The notes below the pieces were generated by a model that worked only from the letters and a program-made list of their open reading frames with translations, was not told the DNA's origin and searched no databases. This document shows, in pieces, positions 54,651-63,420 of a stretch of DNA of 64,000 nucleotides. Position 1 is the first letter of the stretch. Each line of letters begins with the position of its first letter. The stretch comes from Sinohyriopsis cumingii (taxonomy: Eukaryota > Mollusca > Bivalvia > Unionida > Unionidae). The position numbers and the translations under genes were made by a program. Where the stretch lies: NCBI GenBank assembly GCA_028554795.2, contig CM068828.1, positions 8,937,314-9,001,313 of the forward strand, written 5' to 3'.

Positions 54651-54690
54651 AGCCCTTTTCAGGGCTACCCAATACTCTAGAAAAGAAATA
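54651..54690 (+). terminator. Histone-type 3' stem-loop, right-arm gene 1
   Basis: AGCCCTTTTCAGGGCT (54651-54666) followed by ACCCA and then tctagaaaagaaataac. The first stem pair is A-T instead of G-C; the second G-C pair, loop and ACCCA flank are as in histone mRNAs. Confidence 0.88.
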
Positions 54691-55028
54691 ACAATCGATT
54701 TGCCAATGTGTGTAGGTGGAGTAGTGTGAAAATAAACACTAACTCTTTTTTAAAAAAATGTGAGGGTATGTGTTTGTGTGTTTGTGTTTGTAAGTGGTTA
54801 AGTAAGTTGGTATGGATAGTAGATTAAAATGATCTCTTTTTTTTTGGTGTTTGAGGTGTAAATTTGGGGTTAGATTGGATTGCTTTGCGTATGTGGATAG
54901 TCTATTGAAGTGATTTATAAAAAATTTTAAAATAGTGATGGGTAGCATAAAAAGTGAGTGAGTGTTTCTTTTAGGTCCGCGCGTTGTTTTATGGTCATGA
55001 TGTAGGTAAGATCAATTTTATGTTTTTA
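54667..55028. other. Spacer with duplicated segments
   Basis: 54640-54785 is largely repeated at 55515-55660 (gene 3' end plus acactaactctttttta and gagggtatgtgtttgtg). 54973-55028 (gcgcgttgtttt, ggtcatgat, aggtaagatcaatttta) is repeated at 56112-56159. No extra gene was seen. Confidence 0.7.
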
Positions 55029-55068
55029 GGGGATGTTTTCGTTCACGTCCGCGCTTTCACTATAAATT
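55029..55068 (+). promoter_or_regulatory. Shared right-arm promoter element, copy 2
   Basis: ggggatgttttcgttcacgt, ccgcgctttcac, then TATAAA at 55061-55066, about 53 nt before the ATG at 55119. Confidence 0.8.
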
Positions 55069-55118
55069 GAAACTTGTTCGGCAGTCCAGCTACCCTTGTT
55101 GATTGATCAACACCAAAA

Positions 55119-55493
55119 ATGAACACGAGACTGGAGAAACTGTTGGAACTTCATGTGCATCTGGAATATGCCAGGCGCATATTAAATGAACTGGCCGCGG
55201 AAGCCATTGTGGAGGAGGGAAGGATAAGAGAGGAGGAGGAAAGAAGAAACAAAGAAGAGGAGGAGAGAAGATATAAAGAAGAGGAAAGAAGATACAAAGA
55301 GGAGGAGAGAAGATGCAAAGAAGAGGAGGAGGAGGAAAAGGAGAGAAGAAGAAGAAATTTCAGAATCCCAGAGAGCGAAAATTGGGATTCTGAAGCGACA
55401 TATCCTGCCTCTGCTCTCTCCCCTCAAAAGGTAAAAAGTAATTGGGGGATAAGATGTGTATGCGGCGCCAGGCCTGGAAGGTGCCACCATTAA
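55119..55493 (+). CDS. Coiled-coil protein, right-arm stem-loop gene 2
   Basis: 124 aa from ATG 55119 (aaaATGA). N-terminal amphipathic helix as in gene 1, then a repeat of (Y/N/C)KEEE(E)RR units (residues 43-80) forming a continuous charged coil, then a Ser/Pro-rich tail ending CGARPGRCHH. The internal repeats are tandem at DNA level and probably vary in number between copies. A stem-loop begins 34 nt after the stop. Function unknown. Confidence 0.7.
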   Translation: MNTRLEKLLELHVHLEYARRILNELAAEAIVEEGRIREEEERRNKEEEERRYKEEERRYKEEERRCKEEEEEEKERRRRNFRIPESENWDSEATYPASALSPQKVKSNWGIRCVCGARPGRCHH

Positions 55494-55527
55494 CCAGGTG
55501 TCCATGAAGTTCCAAACAAAAAAAAAC

Positions 55528-55566
55528 AGCCCTTTTCAGGGCTACCCAATACTCTAGAAAAGAAAT
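55528..55566 (+). terminator. Histone-type 3' stem-loop, right-arm gene 2
   Basis: AGCCCTTTTCAGGGCT (55528-55543), ACCCA, then tctagaaaagaaataac, nearly identical to the copy at 54651. Confidence 0.88.
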
Positions 55567-55668
55567 AACGATCGATTTGCCAATGTGTGTAGGTAGAGTA
55601 GTGTGATTATAAACACTAACTCTTTTTTAAGATAGTGTGAGGGTATGTGTTTGTGTGTTGGTGCTTGT

Positions 55669-56036
55669 AAGAGCTCAGGTATGTTTGTGGGAATAGTAGA
55701 TTATGGGTTTCTTTATTGTTTCTTAGCGTAGGTGAAGAGTATAGTTAGGGTTCTGTAAGCGCTCACGTACGATTGTGTGGATAGTAGATTATGGATTAGT
55801 TTATTGTTCTTGGCGTATGTGTTTGTGTGTTTGTGTTTGTGTGTTTGTGTTTGTGTTTGTACCCGCTCACGTACGATTGTGTGAATAGTAGATTATGGAT
55901 TTGTTTATTGTTCTTAGCGTATGTGAAGAGTATAGTTTGGGTTTTGTAAGCGCTCACGTAAGATTGTGTGGATAGTAGATTATGGATTTTGTTTATTGTT
56001 TCTTAGCGTATGTGGAGAGTATAGTTTGGGTTTTTA
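55669..56036. repeat. Four tandem units of about 87 bp in the right arm
   Basis: Units start near 55669, 55757, 55859 and 55946, each with gctca(c/g)gta.g.ttgtg, gatagtagattatgga and tttattgttcttagcgta. A (GTTTGT)n run interrupts between units 2 and 3. No coding potential. Confidence 0.8.
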
Positions 56037-56090
56037 TTATATGAAATGAAAAAGTATAGTTTGGGTTTTATTATATGAAATGAAAAAGTA

Positions 56091-56200
56091 GGGGGATGTT
56101 TTCCTTCACGTTCGCGCGTTGTTTGGTCATGATCTAGGTAAGATCAATTTTACGTTTTAGGGGGATGTTTTCCTTCACGTACGCGCTTTAAGTATAAGAA
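56091..56200 (+). promoter_or_regulatory. Shared right-arm promoter element, duplicated (copies 3a and 3b)
   Basis: gggggatgttttccttcacg occurs at 56091 and again at 56160, followed by ttcgcgcgttg and tacgcgcttta respectively. Only the second is followed by a TATA box (tataag, 56193-56198), about 52 nt before the ATG at 56250. Confidence 0.8.
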
Positions 56201-56249
56201 CCCATAGTATTCGTCGTTCAAACCATTCTGCAAAGAATAAAAAAAGAAG

Positions 56250-56639
56250 ATGGCTTCTAACCAAATGGACAAAATACAAACATTACAAGACGTTTTAGAC
56301 AACTTAGGAATGATGGAGCAGATGTTAATAAGACTGGTTGAAGACCATTATTCCTATAGTCCCCATCGTGTAAAGATGGAAATTAATAACTTAAAAAAGG
56401 TAAAGGACAAGATTAGTGGTGTCATGAAAGAGATAAAGGAGGAGAAGGAGGATGAAGAGGAAAGAATAAGAATAAGCAAATGGAACGAAAAGATTGAAAA
56501 AGAAGAAGAAAATGAGAAGAGGAAGAAAGAAGAGGAGGAAGAGAAGAAGAAGAAAGAAGAGCAGGAGAAAAAGAAAGAGAAGAAGAGAAAGAGTGTTGGA
56601 GATAAAATAAGAACTTGGTGGAGAAAAAGAAGAAATTAG
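56250..56639 (+). CDS. Lys/Glu-rich coiled-coil protein, right-arm stem-loop gene 3
   Basis: 129 aa from ATG 56250 (aagATGG). The first 65 residues form an ordered-looking helical region (IQTLQDVLDNLGMMEQML). The rest is an almost pure Lys/Glu coil ending in a basic, Trp-containing tail (KIRTWWRKRRN). No family recognised. It is the rightmost gene, reads outward into the terminal repeat, and uses the repeat's own stem-loop 22 nt after its stop. Confidence 0.72.
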   Translation: MASNQMDKIQTLQDVLDNLGMMEQMLIRLVEDHYSYSPHRVKMEINNLKKVKDKISGVMKEIKEEKEDEEERIRISKWNEKIEKEEENEKRKKEEEEEKKKKEEQEKKKEKKRKSVGDKIRTWWRKRRN

Positions 56640-56652
56640 AAGCAGAAGAAGA

Positions 56653-57026
56653 AAACCCAAAGGCCCTTTTCAGGGCCAGCCATATTTCTCGAAAAGAGAT
56701 AGCCTTTCCATTGCCTACCCCTTTTTTAAATTTAAATTTAAATTTAAATTTAAATTTAAATTTAAATTTAAAAAAAAAATCCCAAAAGCCCGAACTCTAT
56801 TCCCCATGTTAATTTCCCCTTGTCGCTAGACAGACCCACACTATAGTTCCATGTTAAATTCCCCTTGTCGCTAGAGTGACCCACGATTTATTCCCATGTT
56901 AATTTCCCTTGTCGCTAATCTGACCCACGATTTTTCGCCATGTTAAATTTCCATTGTCGCTAATCTGACCCAGGGGTCTCTGTAATGCTAATTCCCATTG
57001 TCGCTAATCTCACCCCATTTACTACT
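56653..57026. repeat. Right terminal inverted repeat of the Polinton
   Basis: 374 bp partner of 40937-41292; carries the stem-loop, GAAA block, AAATTT hexamer run and five 45 bp subrepeats in mirror order. Confidence 0.95.
56662..56702 (+). terminator. Histone-type 3' stem-loop in the right TIR
   Basis: GGCCCTTTTCAGGGCC (56662-56677), preceded by CCAAA and followed by AGCCA, then tctcgaaaagagata. It serves the gene ending at 56639. Confidence 0.9.
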
Positions 57027-57032
57027 TTCGTT

Positions 57033-57770
57033 CATCTTTAGTTCCATGTATGCTGAAATAAAAGTTCAAGAGAAATTCTCTCTCTCTCTCTCTCTCTCTC
57101 GTATGTACCTTATCAGCTAAGGAATTTATGTTGATATTGTTTTCTAAGAGATTTGAATCATGCCGTTTTAACATTTAAAGGCTGACGTAGTAGACAAGAC
57201 CATTCCATATAGATCATTATGATTCATGGTTAACAACAATTTGTACATAGTATGCAAGGACAAATAATACACAAGAATACATTTCGTCAAAATAAAATGT
57301 AATCACACTGTGATATTTCTGTTGTAATTCAATGACCCATATATGGTTTCATCTGTACGTTTAATTGCATCATAATCTTTTTGTAAAGTTGTATGACGTA
57401 TATTTATGCTAACAGATATGGAGGCAGATAGACTGTAAAATGGTTCGTTCGATAGACATACTGATGGCTTCGTTGATAGATAGACAAAGAGGTACCGTGT
57501 CTCCCAACCCTTTTTCTTCCACAGCCCATCTGGTTTAAGCTCATTCTCGCTCCCAGAATCAAGAGACAAAACTAAGACGTTGAATAACCTATTCCTAGTT
57601 GGTGCTTGATGCTGTAAATTAAAACCTGCATATTCTCGAACGGTCCATCCAAAATCACAAGAAAGGATGCATAAGTCTGGATTAAATTAACACTATTTGG
57701 TTTGGGATCAAACGCTTTTATCTACCGCAGTATGACTTACTTGTAACTTTCGACCACGTGAATTATTATC
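57033..57770. other. Right flank of the Polinton, no gene recognised
   Basis: (TC)n at 57079-57100; otherwise AT-rich with no domain in the open frames. Confidence 0.5.
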
Positions 57771-57787
57771 TTTCCGGTCGCTGTTAA

Positions 57788-58055
57788 GTCGTAATTACAC
57801 GATGGCAAACTCGGAATTACGAGATGCTAAGTCGTAATTACGAGATAGTAAGTCGTAATTACGAGATAGCTAAGTCGTAATTACGAGATGCTAAGTCGTA
57901 ATTACGAGATGCTTAGTCGTAATTACGAGATAGCTAAGTCGTAATTACGAGATAGTAAGTTGTAATTACGTGATAGTAAGTAGTAATTACGAGATAGCAT
58001 GTCGTAGTTACGAGATAAAAATTGATTTCAACGTGGCACTAACCTGCTTCCGTAT
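57788..58055. repeat. Orphan ATTACG-repeat transposon terminus
   Basis: About ten copies of taagtcgtaattacgagata-type units followed by a sequence whose reverse complement is ggttagtgccacgtt, the same terminus as at 29012-29430. No integrase frame is adjacent, so it is a non-autonomous relative or a leftover end. Confidence 0.7.
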
Positions 58056-58154
58056 TTAAACGCCGTGAGTTTGTAGAATGAAAAAAAAAATACCTCCCGA
58101 AAAAAATGGCAAAAACAAAAGCAAAAACAAACAAACCCCAACCCCCAAAATAAA

Positions 58155-60560
58155 TAACACTGGTCAACAGTGAAATCATTACTGACTTGAAAAGGCCCTA
58201 ATCTGTAGTATTTTGGTGTGCCGAACACGAATATAACCGTGAAAAATTTGTATTGGCTCTCGTTTTGAAGATATTCATATACCTCATTTTCTATGTTTCA
58301 CTGTGTAAATTTCTCCAGTAGGACTGCAGCAACATCGGGAATAATGATGTAACATTGCATAATACCATCATGCTCACATCATCCACAGTTGATTGCATCA
58401 TTTTCTGATGCAGTGCAATACTAATGCCATGCGGCTGCTGAAGTAAGTTGACGTCAGCAGTGTACTATACATGTGTAGGCCTATTATACTAATGCCAGGC
58501 GGCTGCTGAAGCTGACGTAAGCAGTGTACTATATAAAGCCCAATCAGATAGGTTCAGCATTTAAAATATTTTAGACGTTGTGCGAGACAGTTCAAGCTAC
58601 TGTTACATAAAACTTATTATTTTATCCATTTACGTACAATAAAGAACAGTAATGCCTCGAAAGTGTGTTAATACCGCGGACAATTTTTGCTATATTTGTG
58701 GGGAAGTGACATTTGCCAACCAGAAGAAAAGTATCAATTCTCAAGTGAAGAATGCATATCATCTTTACTTCGGATGCAAGGTTGGTGACCAAGACAAGCC
58801 TTGGGCTCCGCATATATGCTGTGCTACATGTACAACACTGCTTTCACAGTGGTTGAATTGCAAAAGGTCATCAATGCCGTTTGCAGTCCCAATGGTGTGG
58901 AGAGAGCCAAGCAACCACCTAAATGACTGTTACTTCTGCTTGGTTCCTCCTCTTTCCGGCGGAATAACGAAGCGAAAGAAGTCGAGAATAGTCTACCCAA
59001 ACATTCCGTCTGCATTGAGACCAGTTCCACATGGTGAGGGACTTCCTATTCCAGAACCTCCTGCAGAATATTCTCTTGATTCATCTGACGAAGACAAAGG
59101 TGAGTCGACCTGTTCTTCTCCTGGTCCATCAGCATGCAGTGATCCAGATTTTCACTGTGGTGCATCATCAACCCCACACAGAATAACACAGGAAGAACTA
59201 AATGACCTGATTCGTGATTTGGACTTATCAAAGAACAAGGCAGAATTGCTAGGATCAAGACTCCAACAATGGAATCTTCTAGAAGAAGATGTCACAATTA
59301 CTGCATATCGAAAGCGCCACCAGCAATTGGAGCCTTTCTTCAGAAAGGAAAGTAATCTGATATTCTGTTCCGATATTGAGGGCCTCATGAATGCTTTAAA
59401 AATCACTCATGACCCACAAGAATGGAGACTATTTGTGGACTCTTCGAAACTGAGTCTCAAGGCTGTGCTTTTGCACAATGGAAACATTCTTCCATCTATT
59501 CCAGTAGTGTATGCTGTCCACATGAAAGAGACATACGATAACTTAAGGCAGCTACTGAATTCCATTGAGTATAACAAGTACAGCTGGCACCTCTGTGGTG
59601 ATTTGAAGGTAGTTGCCCTTTTAATGGGACTGCAGCAAGGATATACAAAATACATGTGTTTCTTATGCGAGTGGGATAGCCGAGCAAGGGAAATGCACTA
59701 CATGAAGAAGGAATGGACTCACAGGCAGAATGTAGCCATTGGAGAGAAGAATATCCAACACCCAGCTCTGGTTGAGGCTCAGAAAATCTTGCTACCACCC
59801 CTTCACATCAAACTAGGTTTGATGAAGAACTTCGTGAAAGCCATTGACCGGACTTTGCCAGCATTCCGATACCTGCATGAAAAATTCCCTCGACTCAGCG
59901 AAGCAAAGATTAAAGAGGGAGTTTTTGTGGGTCCTCAGATTCGAGAGCTTTTCAAAGATGACCGGTTCAACAACTTGCTGGAAGGTGACGCGAAACAAGC
60001 ATGGAATGCTTTTCGCCTAGTTTCTACAAACTTCCTCGGAAATGTTAGGGCAGAAAACTATAAGGAACTAGTAGAAGACATGTTGATGAAGTATAAGAAA
60101 CTTGGCTGCAATATGTCTCTAAAGATTCACTTCCTTCATTCCCATTTGGATTTCTTTCCTAGCAACTGTGGTATTGTTAGTGATGAACACGGCGAACGTT
60201 TTCATCAAGATATCGCAACAATGGAACAAAGATACCAGGGAAAATGGTCCACTACAATGCTGGCTGACTACTGCTGGACACTCCTCAGAGATGCTCCCGA
60301 ACAGCTGTACAAGAGACAGGCGAAGAAATCTAAGATGTAGTCAATGACTTGATTTTTTATAGGTAGGCTATTACAGTTGACCTTTTACTACTGGAATGCA
60401 TTTCGTTATGTAAACATTAATTTCTTGCAGATTACAAAAAAACTAGAGCCAATTTTGCAATTTGACTGTCATATTCGTGTTCAGCACATAAAAATTGATA
60501 AGAATTGACTAATTTTATTTCAGTAACATGACTTTTGTAAAAATTTGTTGTCCAGTGTAA
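58155..60560 (+). mobile_element. 2.4 kb DNA transposon, copy 2
   Basis: Element 58158-60557 begins cactggtcaaca and ends gttgtccagtg, flanked by the 3 bp duplication TAA (58155-58157, 60558-60560). It is the same length as copy 1 (36639-39038) in opposite orientation. Near identity implies recent activity. Confidence 0.88.
58652..60340 (+). CDS. Putative transposase of the 2.4 kb transposon, copy 2 (intact)
   Basis: 562 aa, identical to copy 1 except at five positions (for example K/N near residue 34, Q/L near 63, R/K, A/V, I/V), all conservative or outside the proposed catalytic blocks. The Cys-rich N-terminus, FVDSSK, CGDLKVVALL, CFLCEWD and SDEHGERFHQ are all preserved. Two intact copies of the same frame in a pair of mobile units support a real, recently selected protein. 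The function is inferred as for copy 1. Confidence 0.78.
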   Translation: MPRKCVNTADNFCYICGEVTFANQKKSINSQVKNAYHLYFGCKVGDQDKPWAPHICCATCTTLLSQWLNCKRSSMPFAVPMVWREPSNHLNDCYFCLVPPLSGGITKRKKSRIVYPNIPSALRPVPHGEGLPIPEPPAEYSLDSSDEDKGESTCSSPGPSACSDPDFHCGASSTPHRITQEELNDLIRDLDLSKNKAELLGSRLQQWNLLEEDVTITAYRKRHQQLEPFFRKESNLIFCSDIEGLMNALKITHDPQEWRLFVDSSKLSLKAVLLHNGNILPSIPVVYAVHMKETYDNLRQLLNSIEYNKYSWHLCGDLKVVALLMGLQQGYTKYMCFLCEWDSRAREMHYMKKEWTHRQNVAIGEKNIQHPALVEAQKILLPPLHIKLGLMKNFVKAIDRTLPAFRYLHEKFPRLSEAKIKEGVFVGPQIRELFKDDRFNNLLEGDAKQAWNAFRLVSTNFLGNVRAENYKELVEDMLMKYKKLGCNMSLKIHFLHSHLDFFPSNCGIVSDEHGERFHQDIATMEQRYQGKWSTTMLADYCWTLLRDAPEQLYKRQAKKSKM

Positions 60561-61084
60561 TCAGTGTCCTTTCAGGGCCAAACAAGTTTTAGTCGAGAGC
60601 TTGCTTGGGTCAGGATGGAAAGCCCCATGTAATATATGTGTAGTGCATTCTTTTATAAGATTTGATGGAAAACCGTATGTGATAAGCGTGTAGTGTATTT
60701 TTTATAAGGTGGGGGTAGTTGTGTTGGTGCTATGCTGTATGCAGGTTATAGATGTATATCACTACGAGTGCTTATTTGGCGGTGTACTATAGATTTGTGC
60801 GTTCTTTCCTGGCGGGAGGGGAGGTGGGGGGAGGGATATATAGTAAGTTTCCGCATAAATAATCCGTACCTTGGTCCATAGTAAATTCCCGCATCAGCTT
60901 TCCGCAGTCTTTCCCTTAAGAAGTTATTGTATCAGTAATCCGCAAACGATTGTAACGCCCAAAATAAGCCTTACCAAACGTCTGCTAAAGTCCAGTTGGC
61001 TGATACATTAGTCAGCGTTTCAGTTGGCGTAGATCTTTCAGAATCACGCGAGATCTGGTTGAACAGGAGTACTTTTGAAATGGA
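60561..61084. other. Intergenic, possible promoter side of an exon-like segment
   Basis: No repeat structure noticed; GGGAGG-rich patch at 60812-60835. Confidence 0.4.
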
Positions 61085-61249
61085 ATGAGTGAAGTGTCTT
61101 ATATTATACATGACGCATCTGTACCCGTAGAAATAATTATGCTAGTGCGGCAGGACGCACGTGCTGCGTGTCATTTGATAGAAGTTCTCCTAGCTCGTTG
61201 GGAATTGTTATGTCAACAACAGTCTTGTGGATATACTGAGTTGGGTGAG
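61085..61249 (+). CDS. Exon-like open segment (possible first exon, host candidate)
   Basis: From ATG 61085 (tgga ATGA) a frame of about 54 codons with balanced codon use (VRQDARAACHLIEVLLARW) meets a good splice-donor-like g|gtgagt at about 61240 just before an in-frame stop. No family recognised and no following exon found before the window end, so this is a candidate only. Confidence 0.3.
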
Positions 61250-63142
61250 TAACTTGTTTAGCTTCAGCTAAATAATAGAACAAGTAAATTATCTTTTTTT
61301 GTTAGTTTCTAAAACTTCTCTAAAATATGACCAAGTACAAAACATCTATAAGACATTTGGAAGAAAAAATAATGTACGTGAGTGCAGATGTTCTCACACA
61401 AAAGTGGTCATTTATTCAAGAGGTTAGTGATCTAAAGGGTGATAACCTTAGCAGCAATAAAGCTACATGTTTAAGGGGTCACTTATTGAAGTTTTAAAAT
61501 TAAAAAAATGGCAGGTTTTCGTGGCAGTCATTAAATACTTTCACGTATTGTAAAGACAATACTGTAATATATGTAGCTCTTGAAGTCACGTGGCCAAAAG
61601 ACATGTAATGACCTAAATGAACAATAAATTTTCATTCATATTGCTAGCTTTTATGTATGTATGTATGTATGTATGTATGTATGTATGTATGTATGTATGT
61701 ATGTATGCATGCATGCATGTATGTATCACAGGCAGCTGATGCAAGGTACTGCTTCTCTGTGCTGGGGAAATGTAACTGAAATAGCTCAAATAAACTACAT
61801 TTGTCCTTAAAAAACAAAACAAAAACAAACCAAAAATTTTTACAGCGTTGGCATTTACATTTTCTCAAGGTGCATTGGTGTAATTTTAAGCATATATAAT
61901 AAATAATGCTATCCGCTCTATTTTATAACAACCTATTACGTTCGGGAAGTGAAACCAAATAAGCAGACACAGAGAGCTCGCAATTTTCTGAGATGCGTAT
62001 GATAAGGAAGACCCAGCTATGTACTCTCAAACCAAAAGCAACACCATTATTCATATGCCAAAATATAGAAACTTGTAGGTTCTTTGTGAGACTTGGGCAC
62101 TAATCAAAACTGTTTTGAGGAAGAAATGCGTGATAGTTATTAAGGAGGATTGTTCAGATGCATGGGGTTTAATATTTTCATCTATACAACCTAAATTTAA
62201 TCATGCAAGAATGGCAGTTGTTTGGTCCTTTATACCTGCCTTAACTCCACGGTTCTGGGAGCACCGTTGGAAGTAGGCCACGTATTTCACATAATTGGAC
62301 TGACATTTAGTTTTGATCACTGTTAGTAAGCGGATGGCGGATGAAAATGACTGCTTATGTGTGTTGGGGAAATGTACCTGAAATAGCAAAAAGAACAACT
62401 TTTAAATAGCAAAATTTACTTTAACAGTATTAGCATTCTTAGCTTTTTAAAGTGCATTTGTCAACTTTTATAATGTCTAAAACCTAGTAAAGTTATCGGT
62501 TCTTTTAAATAAAGGTAACAAATACCCCTTATGTTCCAGAAGTAAATAAAGCCCATTAGATGAAATTAGAAAGAAAAAAAAAATCAACCACATCGTTCCA
62601 TTCAGATATCGGCATAAAAACGTTGTTGATTTCTTTAGCCTGTGCCCATTTCTCTTTCAAAACAAGTTTTACCAGTCGGTAAATTTAGGGGAATGTATTT
62701 TCTCTAAATTGTGCACCGATGAGAAATGTTCGATCGGAAACTTAGTTTTCCGTTGAGGTCCAATTCATGTTTAGTGTTGATCATGCAACTGTTTGTATAT
62801 CAATGTACCATGGTAACACGATCTTTCCCAAAGAAAAGCACATTGGTGTACAGAGTAAATTTCTTATACAAAGAAGTGTTGGGGCGTTCATTAACTAAGA
62901 CATGTTCCATGAGCCCGTACATATCTAAAGCATATGTCGAAAAGGTGCTAACAACCCGTTCCAGGCGTAGTCGCAGACCCGATTCACTGAATTCAGATTG
63001 TTCCGTCCACCAAGTAAATTTTAATGAAAGAAATAGTGTACTTTGTAAATAGCGGAGGAAGTATAATCGGTGATTAAACGGCTATTTTTGGGTTCCAATT
63101 GGTTCTTTTTCAACAAATATTTACTCTAACTTCACACACATC
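61250..63142. other. Intergenic, no gene recognised
   Basis: Contains the (TATG)n microsatellite at 61654-61725. The frame 62726-63052 is open but has no recognisable domain. Confidence 0.45.
61654..61725. repeat. (TATG)n microsatellite
   Basis: About 17 tetranucleotide units with three TGCA interruptions; gives spurious His/Tyr/Ile frames. Confidence 0.95.
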
Positions 63143-63420
63143 CGCCTCGAATGCGGGAGGTCGTGGGTTCGATCCCCGGCCGAGTCATACAAAGACTTAC
63201 AAAAATGGTACTAACAGCTGAGTCGCTTGACGCTCAGCATTAAGAGGTTAGTGTTAGGACTGGTCGGCCTGGTATCAGGATAATGTGACTGGGTGGGACA
63301 TCATGCTACATGTCTGCGGCATGATGTCCCAGTGCTAGACATCACTATAAACTGCCACATTACAGACGTCGTAGCGATATAACCGAAAAATTGTTAAAAC
63401 TACGTTAAAAATCCAAATCA
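63143..63420 (+). mobile_element. SINE family iii
   Basis: The tRNA-like 3' half (gggaggtcgtgggttcgatc, cccggccgagtca) has a B-box, followed by a body with cattaagaggttag and an internal palindrome (gggacatcatgctacatgtc ... gcatgatgtccc). It ends in an A-rich tail. Inverted relative at 33130-33398. The A-box side is missing. Confidence 0.75.

Larger units (their letters stand above)
40931..57032. mobile_element. Maverick/Polinton (adintovirus-like) element, 16.09 kb
   Basis: The element proper is 40937-57026, flanked by the perfect 6 bp target duplication ttcgtt (40931-40936, 57027-57032). The ends read agaagtaaatggggtgag and ctcaccccatttactact, i.e. the AG...CT termini of Polintons, with one mismatch in the first 18 bp. 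Gene content is diagnostic: protein-primed PolB, retroviral-type integrase, packaging ATPase, jelly-roll capsid protein. Base composition is visibly less AT-rich than the surroundings. Most genes are intact, so insertion is recent; lesions are noted under the individual genes. The protease typical of the group is absent. Confidence 0.97.
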
